NCBI GenBank assembly: GCA_013297545.1
Contig: JAAFHH010000250.1
Coordinates: 1-5,489, forward strand
Direction of reading: 5' to 3'
Source of the DNA: Alphaproteobacteria bacterium
GTDB taxonomy: Bacteria > Pseudomonadota > Alphaproteobacteria > Elsterales > Elsteraceae
DNA: 5,489 bases
The first letter of the stretch is position 1. Every line of letters begins with the position of its first letter. Below the pieces are notes generated by a model. It saw only the letters and a list, made by a program, of their open reading frames with translations. It was not told the origin of the DNA and made no database searches. Positions 1-5,489 of this stretch are shown one piece after another. The translations under genes and the position numbers were made by a program.

Positions 1-458
1 GCGAAATGCTGGTGCATCCCAAGAAATTGGCGGCCACCGCGATCAAGATCGAAGGGGTGGCGACCACGGAAACTGCGGCGGCGCCAGCGGCTGCGGTGCT
101 GGAGCCGGTCTCGCCGCTGCTCGCGTCGGCCGATGTCGCCGCCGGCCAAGTGGTCGCCCGGCGCTGCACCTCGTGTCACGTGTTCGAAAAAGGCGGCGCC
201 AACCGCGTTGGCCCCTATCTGTGGGGCATCGTCGGGGATGATCACGCCCACGCCAGTGGCTTTGCCTATTCTCCGGCCCTGGTCGCGATGAAGGGCAAGC
301 CGTGGACCTTTGAAGAGCTGAACGCCTTCATCGCCAACCCACGCGCCTACGCGCCGGGCACCAAGATGGCGTTCGCCGGCATCAGCCGCGTGCAAGAGCG
401 CGCCAACCTGATCGCCTGGATGCGCACGATGGCCGACACCCCCGTCCCGCTGCCGTAG
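1..458 (+). CDS. Membrane-anchored class I cytochrome c, 5'-partial
   Basis: This is the C-terminal part of a c-type cytochrome, an electron carrier on the periplasmic side of the inner membrane. The frame is open to the left edge (a Glu codon at 3-5 precedes the first visible ATG at 6). Related alphaproteobacterial proteins start with a short uncleaved membrane anchor, so the true start most likely lies upstream. Counting from the Met at 6, an Ala/Pro/Thr/Glu-rich linker covers about residues 8-45. The haem-attachment motif CTSCH is at 54-58 (bases 165-179). GPYLWGIVG follows at 69-77, and the likely axial Met is Met121 in GTKMAFAG. The terminal helix ERANLIAWMR (131-140) is typical of the fold. 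The stop is at 456-458, two bases before the next gene, so the two may be co-transcribed. The redox partner cannot be told from sequence. Confidence 0.9.
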   Translation, partial: EMLVHPKKLAATAIKIEGVATTETAAAPAAAVLEPVSPLLASADVAAGQVVARRCTSCHVFEKGGANRVGPYLWGIVGDDHAHASGFAYSPALVAMKGKPWTFEELNAFIANPRAYAPGTKMAFAGISRVQERANLIAWMRTMADTPVPLP

Positions 459-460
459 GG

Positions 461-1243
461 GTGGTGCCGCCTGATCGCACGGCGCTGGTGTCGTTGGCCG
501 TTCGGTTGGCGGAAGCCGCACGGCCGCTGATCCTCGAACACTATCGCAGTGCTCTCGCCGTTGAGCGCAAGGGTGACGCTTCGCCGGTCACCATCGCGGA
601 CCGCGCAGCCGAAGCCGCCATGCGCACGCTGATCGAGGCGGCGTTCCCAGACCACGGCATCTTGGGCGAGGAATACGGCACCGTGCGCGGCGACGCGCGC
701 TATGTCTGGGTGCTCGACCCGATCGACGGCACCAAAGCCTTCATCACCGGCAAGCCGCTGTTCGGCACGTTGATTGCGTGCTGTGAAGATGGCGTGCCGG
801 TCGTCGGCGTGATCGACATGCCAGCATTGAATGAACGCTGGGTCGGCGCCGATGACCGCGGTGCCACCCTCGATGGCCGGCCGGTGCACGCGCGGGCCTG
901 CCCGGATCTGGCGGACGCGCTGATGTATTCGACCTCGCCGGACATGTTCCGCGGGGTGGACGCAGACCGCCACCGCGCACTCGCCGGCCACGTGCGTCAC
1001 GCGCTCTACGGGGCGGACTGTTACGCCTACGCCCTGGTCGCCGGCGGCTGGTCTGACCTTGTCGTGGAGGCTTCCCTGCAGCCCTACGACTACTGTGCCT
1101 GTGCGGCCGTGATCCATGCGGCTGGCGGTGCCATGACTGATTGGCAGGGTCGGCCGATCCGCATCGACAGCGGCGGGCGCGTGCTGGCGGCGGGTGATCC
1201 CGCCTTGATCGCAGCAGCCGTCAGCCGGCTGCAGGGGCTCTAA
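461..1243 (+). CDS. hisN: Inositol-monophosphatase-family phosphatase, probable histidinol-phosphatase
   Basis: A 260-residue Mg-dependent sugar-phosphatase-fold enzyme. The family signatures are all present: ILGEEYG (residues 67-73, metal-ligand Glu70), WVLDPIDGT (83-91, Asp86 and Asp89) and the C-terminal VVEASLQPYDYCA (201-213, Asp210). The context TKAFITGKPLFGTLIA after the second motif and ASPVTIADR near the N-terminus resemble HisN-type histidinol-phosphatases more than true inositol monophosphatases. HisN removes phosphate from L-histidinol phosphate in histidine synthesis. The start is GTG at 461, with a second GTG at 464. The Shine-Dalgarno is poor, and translation may rely on the cytochrome stop just upstream. 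The last eight codons overlap the end of the convergent regulator gene. No other his gene is visible here, so the exact substrate (histidinol phosphate, inositol phosphate or PAP) is inferred from motif spelling alone. Confidence 0.85.
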   Translation: MVPPDRTALVSLAVRLAEAARPLILEHYRSALAVERKGDASPVTIADRAAEAAMRTLIEAAFPDHGILGEEYGTVRGDARYVWVLDPIDGTKAFITGKPLFGTLIACCEDGVPVVGVIDMPALNERWVGADDRGATLDGRPVHARACPDLADALMYSTSPDMFRGVDADRHRALAGHVRHALYGADCYAYALVAGGWSDLVVEASLQPYDYCACAAVIHAAGGAMTDWQGRPIRIDSGGRVLAAGDPALIAAAVSRLQGL

Positions 1244-2177
1244 ACCGGCGGCGGTAGGCGGCGGGGCTGACGCCAAGCACCCGTTGGAAGTGATGGCGCA
1301 GCGCATCGACGCTGCCGAACCCTGCCGCGTCGGACACTTCTTGCAGCGTCGCCGGCCCGCCCTCAAGGGCGGCGCGGGCGTGATCGACCCGGGCGCGGGT
1401 CAGCCAGTCGGCCGGACTCTGGCCGGTGGCCGCGACGAACTTGCGGTGAAAGCTGCGCGGGCTCATGTGCACCGCGCGCGCCAGTGCTGCGACCGGGATC
1501 GGCCCGTGCACCAATTGGGTGAGTGCCCATTCCATCGCGCGGGCAACGGCGGCTCCGCGCGGCTGGATCGGCTGGTCGACGAACTGCGCTTGGCCGCCAT
1601 CGCGAAACGGCGCGATCACCAAGCGCTTGGCGACCGATGCCGCGACCGCCGAACCAAAATCCTGGCGGACGATGTGCAGCAGCAGGTCGAGGCCAGCGGC
1701 ACTGCCGGCTGCCGTCAGCACTTGGCCCTCGTCGACGTACAGCACGTCGGCATCGACGCGCAGGGCCGGAAAGCGCTCGCCCACGCGCGCGGCATAGCGC
1801 CAGTGCGTCGCGGCACGCTTGCCATCGAGCACACCGGCTGCCGCCAACACCACAACGCCGGAGCAGAGCGAGACGAGCCGGCACCCACGCCTGTGGGCCG
1901 CGACCAGCGCGTCGACCAAGGCCTCTGGCACCGGTGTGTCGATGCCACGCCAGCCCGGCACGATGATGGTGTCCGCCTGTTCGAGCGCCTCCAGGCCGGC
2001 ATCGACCAGCACCCGCACCCCGCCAACCGCGCGCAAGGGCGGGGGGTCGGCGGCAGCGACCGCACAGCTGTACCAGGGCGAGAGTTCTGGCCGGGGCAGG
2101 CCGAACACCTCGGCGGCAAGGCCAAACTCGAAGGTGGCGAGCCCGTCGTAGGCCAGCAGAACCACGTGGTGCGACAT
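1221..2177 (-). CDS. ftrA: GlxA/FtrA-type AraC-family transcriptional regulator
   Basis: A 318-residue cytoplasmic regulator with two parts. Residues 3 to about 185 form a DJ-1/PfpI (class I glutamine-amidotransferase-like) domain. It includes VVLLAYDGLATFEFGLAAEVFG at the N-terminus, DTIIVPGWRG (69-78) and LVSLCSGVVVLAAAG (101-115), where Cys105 is at the nucleophile-elbow position. Residues about 215-313 form an AraC DNA-binding domain with two helix-turn-helices (about 228-247 and 277-299). Segments such as RDGGQAQFV and RAATHWRYA match proteins annotated FtrA. The preferred start is the ATG at 2177, because family members begin right before the first beta strand, but it has no good Shine-Dalgarno. 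An in-frame ATG at 2204 has GAGG 12 bases upstream and would add nine residues. The gene is divergent from a rhodanese gene, a pairing I recall from other proteobacteria, which suggests control of that gene. The effector is unknown. Its 3' end overlaps the convergent phosphatase gene by 23 bp. Confidence 0.88.
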   Translation of the reverse strand: MSHHVVLLAYDGLATFEFGLAAEVFGLPRPELSPWYSCAVAAADPPPLRAVGGVRVLVDAGLEALEQADTIIVPGWRGIDTPVPEALVDALVAAHRRGCRLVSLCSGVVVLAAAGVLDGKRAATHWRYAARVGERFPALRVDADVLYVDEGQVLTAAGSAAGLDLLLHIVRQDFGSAVAASVAKRLVIAPFRDGGQAQFVDQPIQPRGAAVARAMEWALTQLVHGPIPVAALARAVHMSPRSFHRKFVAATGQSPADWLTRARVDHARAALEGGPATLQEVSDAAGFGSVDALRHHFQRVLGVSPAAYRRRFRAPAAG

Positions 2178-2212
2178 TGGCAGAATATGCCTGAACAACG
2201 GCATTTCTGCCA
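2178..2212. repeat. 35-bp inverted repeat, candidate operator or hairpin
   Basis: The left arm is TGGCAGAA (2178-2185), one unpaired T (2186), then ATGCC (2187-2191). An 8-base loop (2192-2199) follows. The right arm is GGCAT (2200-2204) then TTCTGCCA (2205-2212). All 13 arm positions pair exactly apart from the single extra T. The repeat ends at the base next to the preferred regulator start codon (2177), so it would sit in the leader of that mRNA or overlap its promoter. An autoregulatory operator is one reading and an RNA hairpin another. The repeat itself is seen directly, while its function is inferred. Confidence 0.7.
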
Positions 2213-2256
2213 GTAGCCTCAGCGTCCGCGCTGCGGCCATCCTCTGCCACCCCACT

Positions 2257-2261
2257 GGAGG
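2257..2261 (+). promoter_or_regulatory. Shine-Dalgarno of the rhodanese gene
   Basis: GGAGG lies eight bases before the ATG at 2270. It is the strongest ribosome-binding site in the window and fixes that start over later in-frame starts. Confidence 0.85.
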
Positions 2262-2269
2262 ATCACCCG

Positions 2270-2674
2270 ATGCCAAGCGCCGTCACCGAAGTCCCGACCC
2301 TACCCGCCGCTGAGGCTGCCGCGCTGTTCGCCCGCCGCGCCGCCCATGAGACCGATTGCGCTGACGTCTACCAGGCGTTCCAGGATGGCGTGGTGGACTT
2401 CGTACTGCTCGACGTCCGCGGCCCCAACGCCTATGCCCGTGGCCATGTGCCGGGGGCACTGTCGCTGCCGCGGCGCGAGATTGATGCCGCGCGCCTGGCC
2501 GCCTGGCCGGCATCCACCGTGTTCGTCGTCTACTGTGCCGGCCCGCATTGCAATGGCGCGGCGAAGGCAGCCTTCGCCCTCGCCACGCTTGGCCGGCCGG
2601 TCAAGGAGATGATCGGCGGTCTGACTGGCTGGCAGGATGAAGGGTTTCAGCTCGCGGTCACCCCGCCGCGTTGA
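2270..2674 (+). CDS. Single-domain rhodanese-like protein
   Basis: A 134-residue cytoplasmic protein made of one rhodanese domain, a fold that carries sulfane sulfur as a cysteine persulfide. Visible marks are FVLLDVRGPNAYARGHVPGA (44-63, with the CH2A-like DVR...GHVPGA motif), the active-site strand and loop VVYCAGPHCNGA (86-97) and the closing IGGLTGW (115-121). By position Cys89 is the catalytic cysteine. A second cysteine, Cys94, stands where many rhodaneses have Arg, and Cys30 lies in the N-terminal helical extension (about 10-40). There is no signal peptide. The gene is divergent from the FtrA-type regulator and is its likeliest local target. The sulfur acceptor is unknown, and tRNA thiolation, detoxification or persulfide relay are all open. 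dapD starts 54 bp downstream. Confidence 0.92.
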   Translation: MPSAVTEVPTLPAAEAAALFARRAAHETDCADVYQAFQDGVVDFVLLDVRGPNAYARGHVPGALSLPRREIDAARLAAWPASTVFVVYCAGPHCNGAAKAAFALATLGRPVKEMIGGLTGWQDEGFQLAVTPPR

Positions 2675-2717
2675 CAGCCCGCGCGCTCGCGCGCCATGGT
2701 CCGCCGCCTTGTATCGC

Positions 2718-2721
2718 GGAG
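2718..2721 (+). promoter_or_regulatory. Shine-Dalgarno of dapD
   Basis: GGAG lies seven bases before the ATG at 2729. It favours that start over the in-frame ATG at 2696, whose extra 11 residues look unlike the family N-terminus. Confidence 0.7.
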
Positions 2722-2728
2722 CGACCCG

Positions 2729-3571
2729 ATGACCGACCAGCAGCTCGAAGCCATCATCAACCAGGCGTGGGATGACCGCGACAGCCTGTCGTCCGCGACT
2801 GGTGGCGAGGTGCGGGCCGCCGTCGATGCAGCGCTGGGCGCACTCGATGATGGCCGGCTGCGCGTCGCCTCCAAGGAAACCGGCAGCTGGGTCGTGCACC
2901 AATGGCTGAAGAAGGCGGTGCTGCTGTCCTTCCGCCTGACCGATATGGCGCCGATCGAGGGGGGTCCCGGCGGGGCGCCGTGGTGGGACAAGGTGCCCTC
3001 CAAGTTCCTCGGCTGGGGGGCGAACCGGTTCCAGGACGCGGGCTTTCGTGCCGTGCCCGGCTGCTTCGTGCGCCGGGGGGCTTACCTCGCCCCCAGCGTC
3101 GTGGTGATGCCGTCGTTTGTGAACCTCGGGGCCTATGTTGATCGCGGCACGATGGTTGATACCTGGGCGACCGTGGGTTCGTGCGCGCAGATCGGCCGCA
3201 ACGTCCACCTGTCCGGCGGGGCGGGGATTGGGGGCGTGCTGGAGCCGCTGCAGGCAAACCCGGTGATCATCGAAGACGACTGCTTCATCGGCGCGCGTTC
3301 CGAAATCGTCGAGGGCGTGATTGTCGAGCAGGGTGCCGTCATCTCCATGGGTGTGTTCATTGGCCAGTCGACCAAGATCGTCGATCGCCACACCGGTGAG
3401 GTGTTCATGGGCCGGGTCCCGGCCTATTCGGTCGTCGTGCCCGGCAGCTTGCCGGGCAAGCCCTTGCCCGATGGCTCGCCTGGGCCCTCGCTCTACTGTG
3501 CGGTGATCATCAAGCGGGTGGATGCGCAAACCCGCTCCAAGACCGCGATCAACGAGCTGTTGCGCGCGTGA
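2729..3571 (+). CDS. dapD: 2,3,4,5-tetrahydropyridine-2,6-dicarboxylate N-succinyltransferase
   Basis: DapD transfers succinyl from succinyl-CoA to tetrahydrodipicolinate, opening the succinylase branch to meso-diaminopimelate (peptidoglycan) and lysine, in the cytoplasm. The protein is 280 residues, about the usual proteobacterial length. An N-terminal helical domain (about 1-100) includes FRLTDM (68-73) and the WWDKVPSKF segment (85-93). A left-handed beta-helix of hexapeptide repeats (about 105-230) contains YVDRGTMVDTWATVGSCAQI (136-155) and GARSEIVEGVIVE (188-200). Asp144 and Glu192 correspond by alignment to the catalytic Asp/Glu pair known in mycobacterial DapD. The C-terminal segment PGSLPGKPLPDG...LYCAVIIKRVD is typical. 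The start at 2729 is chosen by its Shine-Dalgarno and by the family-like MTDQQLEAIINQAW beginning. Its TGA overlaps the dapE GTG, so the two are translationally coupled. Confidence 0.97.
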   Translation: MTDQQLEAIINQAWDDRDSLSSATGGEVRAAVDAALGALDDGRLRVASKETGSWVVHQWLKKAVLLSFRLTDMAPIEGGPGGAPWWDKVPSKFLGWGANRFQDAGFRAVPGCFVRRGAYLAPSVVVMPSFVNLGAYVDRGTMVDTWATVGSCAQIGRNVHLSGGAGIGGVLEPLQANPVIIEDDCFIGARSEIVEGVIVEQGAVISMGVFIGQSTKIVDRHTGEVFMGRVPAYSVVVPGSLPGKPLPDGSPGPSLYCAVIIKRVDAQTRSKTAINELLRA

Positions 3572-4716
3572 TCGACCCGGTCGCCCTGGCGCAGGATCTG
3601 ATTCGCTGCCCGTCGGTCACGCCTGCGGAGGCCGGGGCGCTGGATCTGTTGCAGACGACCTTGGAGCGCCTGGGCTTTCGCTGCCAGCGCCTGCCGTTTT
3701 CCGCACCGGGCACGGCCGATGTCGACAATCTCTACGCCCGCATCGGCACCGGGTCCCCGCATTTCTGCTTTGCCGGCCACACCGATGTCGTGCCGGTTGG
3801 CCGGCTGGAGGGCTGGTCGGTCGACCCGTTCGCAGCCGAGATTTTGAATGGCCGGCTCTACGGCCGCGGCGCGGCGGATATGAAGGGGGCGATTGCCGCC
3901 TTCGTTGCGGCTACAGAACAATACCTGGCGGACACGCCCTTGCAGGGCTCGATCTCGCTGTTGATCACGGGCGACGAAGAAGGCCCGTCGGTCAATGGCA
4001 CGGTGCGCATGCTGCAGTGGTTGGAGCAAGCGGGCGAGACGATCGATGCCTGCATCGTGGGCGAGCCGACCAACCCGCGCGAGCTGGGGGAAATGGCGAA
4101 GGTCGGCCGGCGCGGCTCTTTGAATGGCATCCTGACGGTCAAGGGCGTCCAGGGTCACGTCGCCTACCCGGACCGGGCCGACAATCCGGTGCCGAAGCTG
4201 GTGCGGCTGCTTAGTCTGCTCGACCAGTTGGAATTGGACCAGGGCATGGCGCGCTTCCAGCCGTCCAACTTGGAGCTCACCACTATCGATGTCGGCAATC
4301 CGACCACCAACGTCATCCCGGCCGAGGCGCGCGCGGGCTTCAACATCCGCTTCAACGCGCTGCACACCGGTGCTGGCTTGGACGCGCTGCTGCGCCGCAC
4401 CCTCGATGGCGCCGGGATCGCCTACGATCTCCAGGTGACGATTTCCGGCGAAGCCTTTTTGACCCAGGACGGACCACTCCAAGCCGTGCTCGGCCGGGCC
4501 TGCACCAAGGTGCTTGGGCGGGTGCCCGACTGGTCGACCACGGGGGGCACGTCGGACGCGCGCTTCATCGCCAAGGTCTGCCCGGTGATCGAATTCGGAC
4601 TGGTCGGTGCCACCATGCACCAGGTCGATGAACAGGTGCTGGTGGCCGATATCGGCCGCTTGGCGCAGGTGTACCGGGCGGTGCTGGACGATGCACTCGG
4701 CGGGGGTCTCGGGTGA
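3568..4716 (+). CDS. dapE: Succinyl-diaminopimelate desuccinylase
   Basis: DapE is a dinuclear zinc hydrolase of the M20 family that splits N-succinyl-LL-diaminopimelate into LL-diaminopimelate and succinate, later in the pathway opened by DapD. At 382 residues it is full length. All metal and catalytic residues are seen: His71 (FAGHTDVVP), Asp104 (GRGAADMKG), catalytic Glu137 and ligand Glu138 (GDEEG), Glu166 (VGEPTN) and His351 (ATMHQVDE). His198 (GVQGHVAYP) in the dimerisation domain matches the histidine that completes the partner active site. STTGGTSDARF (323-333) is a DapE signature that separates it from ArgE and other M20 peptidases. The start is GTG at 3568 within a GTGA overlap with dapD and lacks a good Shine-Dalgarno, so it depends on coupling. 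Its own stop repeats the arrangement with the next gene. Confidence 0.97.
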   Translation: MIDPVALAQDLIRCPSVTPAEAGALDLLQTTLERLGFRCQRLPFSAPGTADVDNLYARIGTGSPHFCFAGHTDVVPVGRLEGWSVDPFAAEILNGRLYGRGAADMKGAIAAFVAATEQYLADTPLQGSISLLITGDEEGPSVNGTVRMLQWLEQAGETIDACIVGEPTNPRELGEMAKVGRRGSLNGILTVKGVQGHVAYPDRADNPVPKLVRLLSLLDQLELDQGMARFQPSNLELTTIDVGNPTTNVIPAEARAGFNIRFNALHTGAGLDALLRRTLDGAGIAYDLQVTISGEAFLTQDGPLQAVLGRACTKVLGRVPDWSTTGGTSDARFIAKVCPVIEFGLVGATMHQVDEQVLVADIGRLAQVYRAVLDDALGGGLG

Positions 4717-5276
4717 GAGACACGCCCGATGCAGCCGCGGCACTCGCAGGCGCCCTTCGGTTGTTTCGCTATCAGGATGATGGTGTCCGGCTGTTTGTTG
4801 CCACACCTGCCGGGTTTTGGCATTCGTTCTGGGCGATCGCGCTGACCTTGCCGTTGTTCGCGATCACCATGGCGCTCGGGCCACCGGGGCCGCCGGGGGC
4901 GGACCCGATCGTGCTGTGGCTCGGCCTGATTGAAGTCTATGCGATCCTGGCGTTCGCGTTCCCGCTGATCATCTTGCGTCTGGCACCGGCGATGGAGGTT
5001 GAGGGCCGGGCGCTCGGATATCTGATCGCCAGCCACTGGTTGACGGTACCGGCGAACCTCCTGCAAACCCTGGTTGCCATCCTGGGCGAGCTGCCGCTGC
5101 CGGCGGGCATGGCGAGTGGCTTGCAGCTCGGCGTCGTGCTGATCCTCGCTGGCAATCGCTGGTGGGTGACGACCCGGGTGCTCGGCGTCAGCGGGATGTT
5201 GGCGGCGGGCATCGTGATGCTCGACTTCCTGCTGACCGTGGTGGTGTTTCAACTGGTGCTCAGCCGCCTGTTCTAG
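4713..5276 (+). CDS. Unnamed multi-pass membrane protein
   Basis: I do not recognise a named family. The 187-residue product has a short soluble N-terminus (1-33, with the segment LRLFRYQDDGVRLFVATPAGFW) and then about five hydrophobic segments: roughly 34-55, 66-90, 100-125, 134-148 and 158-185. No catalytic motif, metal site or lipobox is visible. The GTG start at 4713 overlaps the dapE stop as GTGA. A G-run (4702-4706) six bases upstream may act as a weak ribosome-binding site. The tight coupling suggests production together with DapD and DapE, and folD starts 12 bases after its stop. A role in transport or envelope work linked to diaminopimelate is only a guess from position. Codon use and GC look like the neighbouring genes, so there is no sign of recent transfer. 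Confidence 0.82.
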   Translation: MRDTPDAAAALAGALRLFRYQDDGVRLFVATPAGFWHSFWAIALTLPLFAITMALGPPGPPGADPIVLWLGLIEVYAILAFAFPLIILRLAPAMEVEGRALGYLIASHWLTVPANLLQTLVAILGELPLPAGMASGLQLGVVLILAGNRWWVTTRVLGVSGMLAAGIVMLDFLLTVVVFQLVLSRLF

Positions 5277-5280
5277 AGGG
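5276..5280 (+). promoter_or_regulatory. Shine-Dalgarno of folD
   Basis: GAGGG shares its first base with the TAG stop of the membrane-protein gene and lies eight bases before the folD ATG, suggesting linked translation. Confidence 0.75.
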
Positions 5281-5288
5281 TTTTCGAC

Positions 5289-5489
5289 ATGGCAGCGATT
5301 CTCGACGGCAAGGCCGCCGCCGCCACCTTACGCGAGAGCGTGGCGGCCGCGGTGGCAGCCCTTGCCCCGATCGTGCCGGGCCTGCACGTCGTGCTGGTGG
5401 GCGAGGATGCGGCGAGCCGGGTCTATGTCGGTTCCAAAGAAAAGCAGGCGGTTGCGGTTGGCCTCACCTCCGTCGTGCACCGGCTGCCA
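5289..5489 (+). CDS. folD: Bifunctional methylenetetrahydrofolate dehydrogenase/cyclohydrolase, 3'-partial
   Basis: This is the first 67 codons of FolD, which interconverts 5,10-methylene-, 5,10-methenyl- and 10-formyl-tetrahydrofolate using NADP in the cytoplasm. The visible N-terminal part reads MAAILDGKAAAATLR, then GLHVVLVGEDAASRVYVGSK (31-50) and KQAVAVGL. The YVxxKxK motif is intact: Tyr46 and Lys50 correspond to the substrate-site Tyr and catalytic Lys of E. coli FolD (Tyr50, Lys54). The nucleotide-binding domain lies beyond the right edge. The 12-bp gap from the preceding stop and the overlapping ribosome-binding site suggest it belongs to the dapD-dapE-membrane protein transcript. 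Whether the gene is intact downstream cannot be judged. Confidence 0.95.
   Translation, partial: MAAILDGKAAAATLRESVAAAVAALAPIVPGLHVVLVGEDAASRVYVGSKEKQAVAVGLTSVVHRLP

Larger units (their letters stand above)
2178..2269. promoter_or_regulatory. Divergent intergenic region between regulator and rhodanese
   Basis: These 92 bp separate the regulator and rhodanese start codons and should hold both promoters. It contains a long inverted repeat (2178-2212), a short second dyad, CAGCG-TCCG-CGCTG (2220-2233), and the rhodanese Shine-Dalgarno. I could not find a convincing sigma-70 -35/-10 pair in either direction. The promoter assignment therefore rests only on the divergent gene arrangement. If the regulator starts at 2204 instead of 2177, the non-coding part shrinks to 65 bp. 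Confidence 0.6.

Noticed and set aside
347..1366. A 339-codon minus-strand open frame opposite hisN
   Set aside because: It overlaps the conserved phosphatase frame and the ends of two other genes. Its composition is typical of an antisense frame in GC-rich DNA.
2178..2191. A possible sigma-54 (-24/-12) promoter, TGGCA...TGCC
   Set aside because: The GG and GC elements are two bases closer than the strict sigma-54 spacing requires, and the match is explained by the inverted repeat.
1284..2216. A 310-codon plus-strand open frame inside the regulator gene
   Set aside because: The minus strand here gives an unbroken DJ-1/AraC regulator with all expected motifs. The plus-strand product has none.
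2681..2694. The GCGCGCTCGCGCGC palindrome after the rhodanese stop, as a terminator
   Set aside because: It makes only a five-pair stem with a four-base loop and has no following T-run, so an intrinsic terminator is not supported. dapD may be read from the rhodanese promoter.
2696..2728. An upstream ATG at 2696 as the dapD start
   Set aside because: The extra residues do not resemble DapD N-termini, and the ATG at 2729 has a well-spaced GGAG.
2300..3529. A 409-codon open frame on the minus strand opposite the rhodanese and dapD
   Set aside because: It spans two clearly real plus-strand genes and their gap, has low-complexity basic composition, and shows no recognisable domain or ribosome-binding site.
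3493..4806. A 437-codon open frame on the minus strand opposite dapE
   Set aside because: It is an antisense shadow of high-GC coding sequence. The product is rich in Arg, His, Gln and Asp with no family motif, while the plus strand encodes DapE with every catalytic residue intact.

Overview
The window is GC-rich, densely coding bacterial chromosome. Gene content and motif spellings point to an alphaproteobacterium, possibly of the Rhodospirillales. The pointers are a membrane-anchored class I cytochrome c, a HisN-type phosphatase, the succinylase-branch pair dapD-dapE, and a FolD with an alphaproteobacterial-looking N-terminus. The lineage is judged by eye, not by a search. There is no sign of mobile elements, CRISPR, tRNA or rRNA, and no stretch over 100 bases lacks a gene.

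Layout. Positions 1-458 hold the 3' part of a cytochrome c gene. It is followed, two bases after its stop, by a histidinol-phosphatase/inositol-monophosphatase-family gene (461-1243). A GlxA/FtrA-type AraC regulator (1221-2177, minus strand) converges on the phosphatase, and the two 3' ends overlap by 23 bp. Across a 92-bp divergent intergenic region, a single-domain rhodanese gene (2270-2674) runs on the plus strand. After a 54-bp gap come dapD (2729-3571), dapE (3568-4716) and an unnamed multi-pass membrane protein (4713-5276). These three are joined by two successive 4-base GTGA overlaps. folD begins at 5289 and runs off the right edge.

How the genes fit together. DapD and DapE are two steps of the succinylase route to meso-diaminopimelate and lysine. 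The membrane protein is probably co-translated with them, but its role is unknown. folD supplies one-carbon folates and is probably read in the same transcript. The FtrA-type regulator and the divergent rhodanese form a separate regulator/target-like pair set among biosynthetic genes. The most interesting non-coding signal is a 35-bp inverted repeat directly upstream of the preferred regulator start. It has 13 paired positions and one extra base, and is a candidate operator or mRNA hairpin for this pair. Otherwise the window is ordinary housekeeping sequence, and I saw no convincing undescribed multi-gene system.
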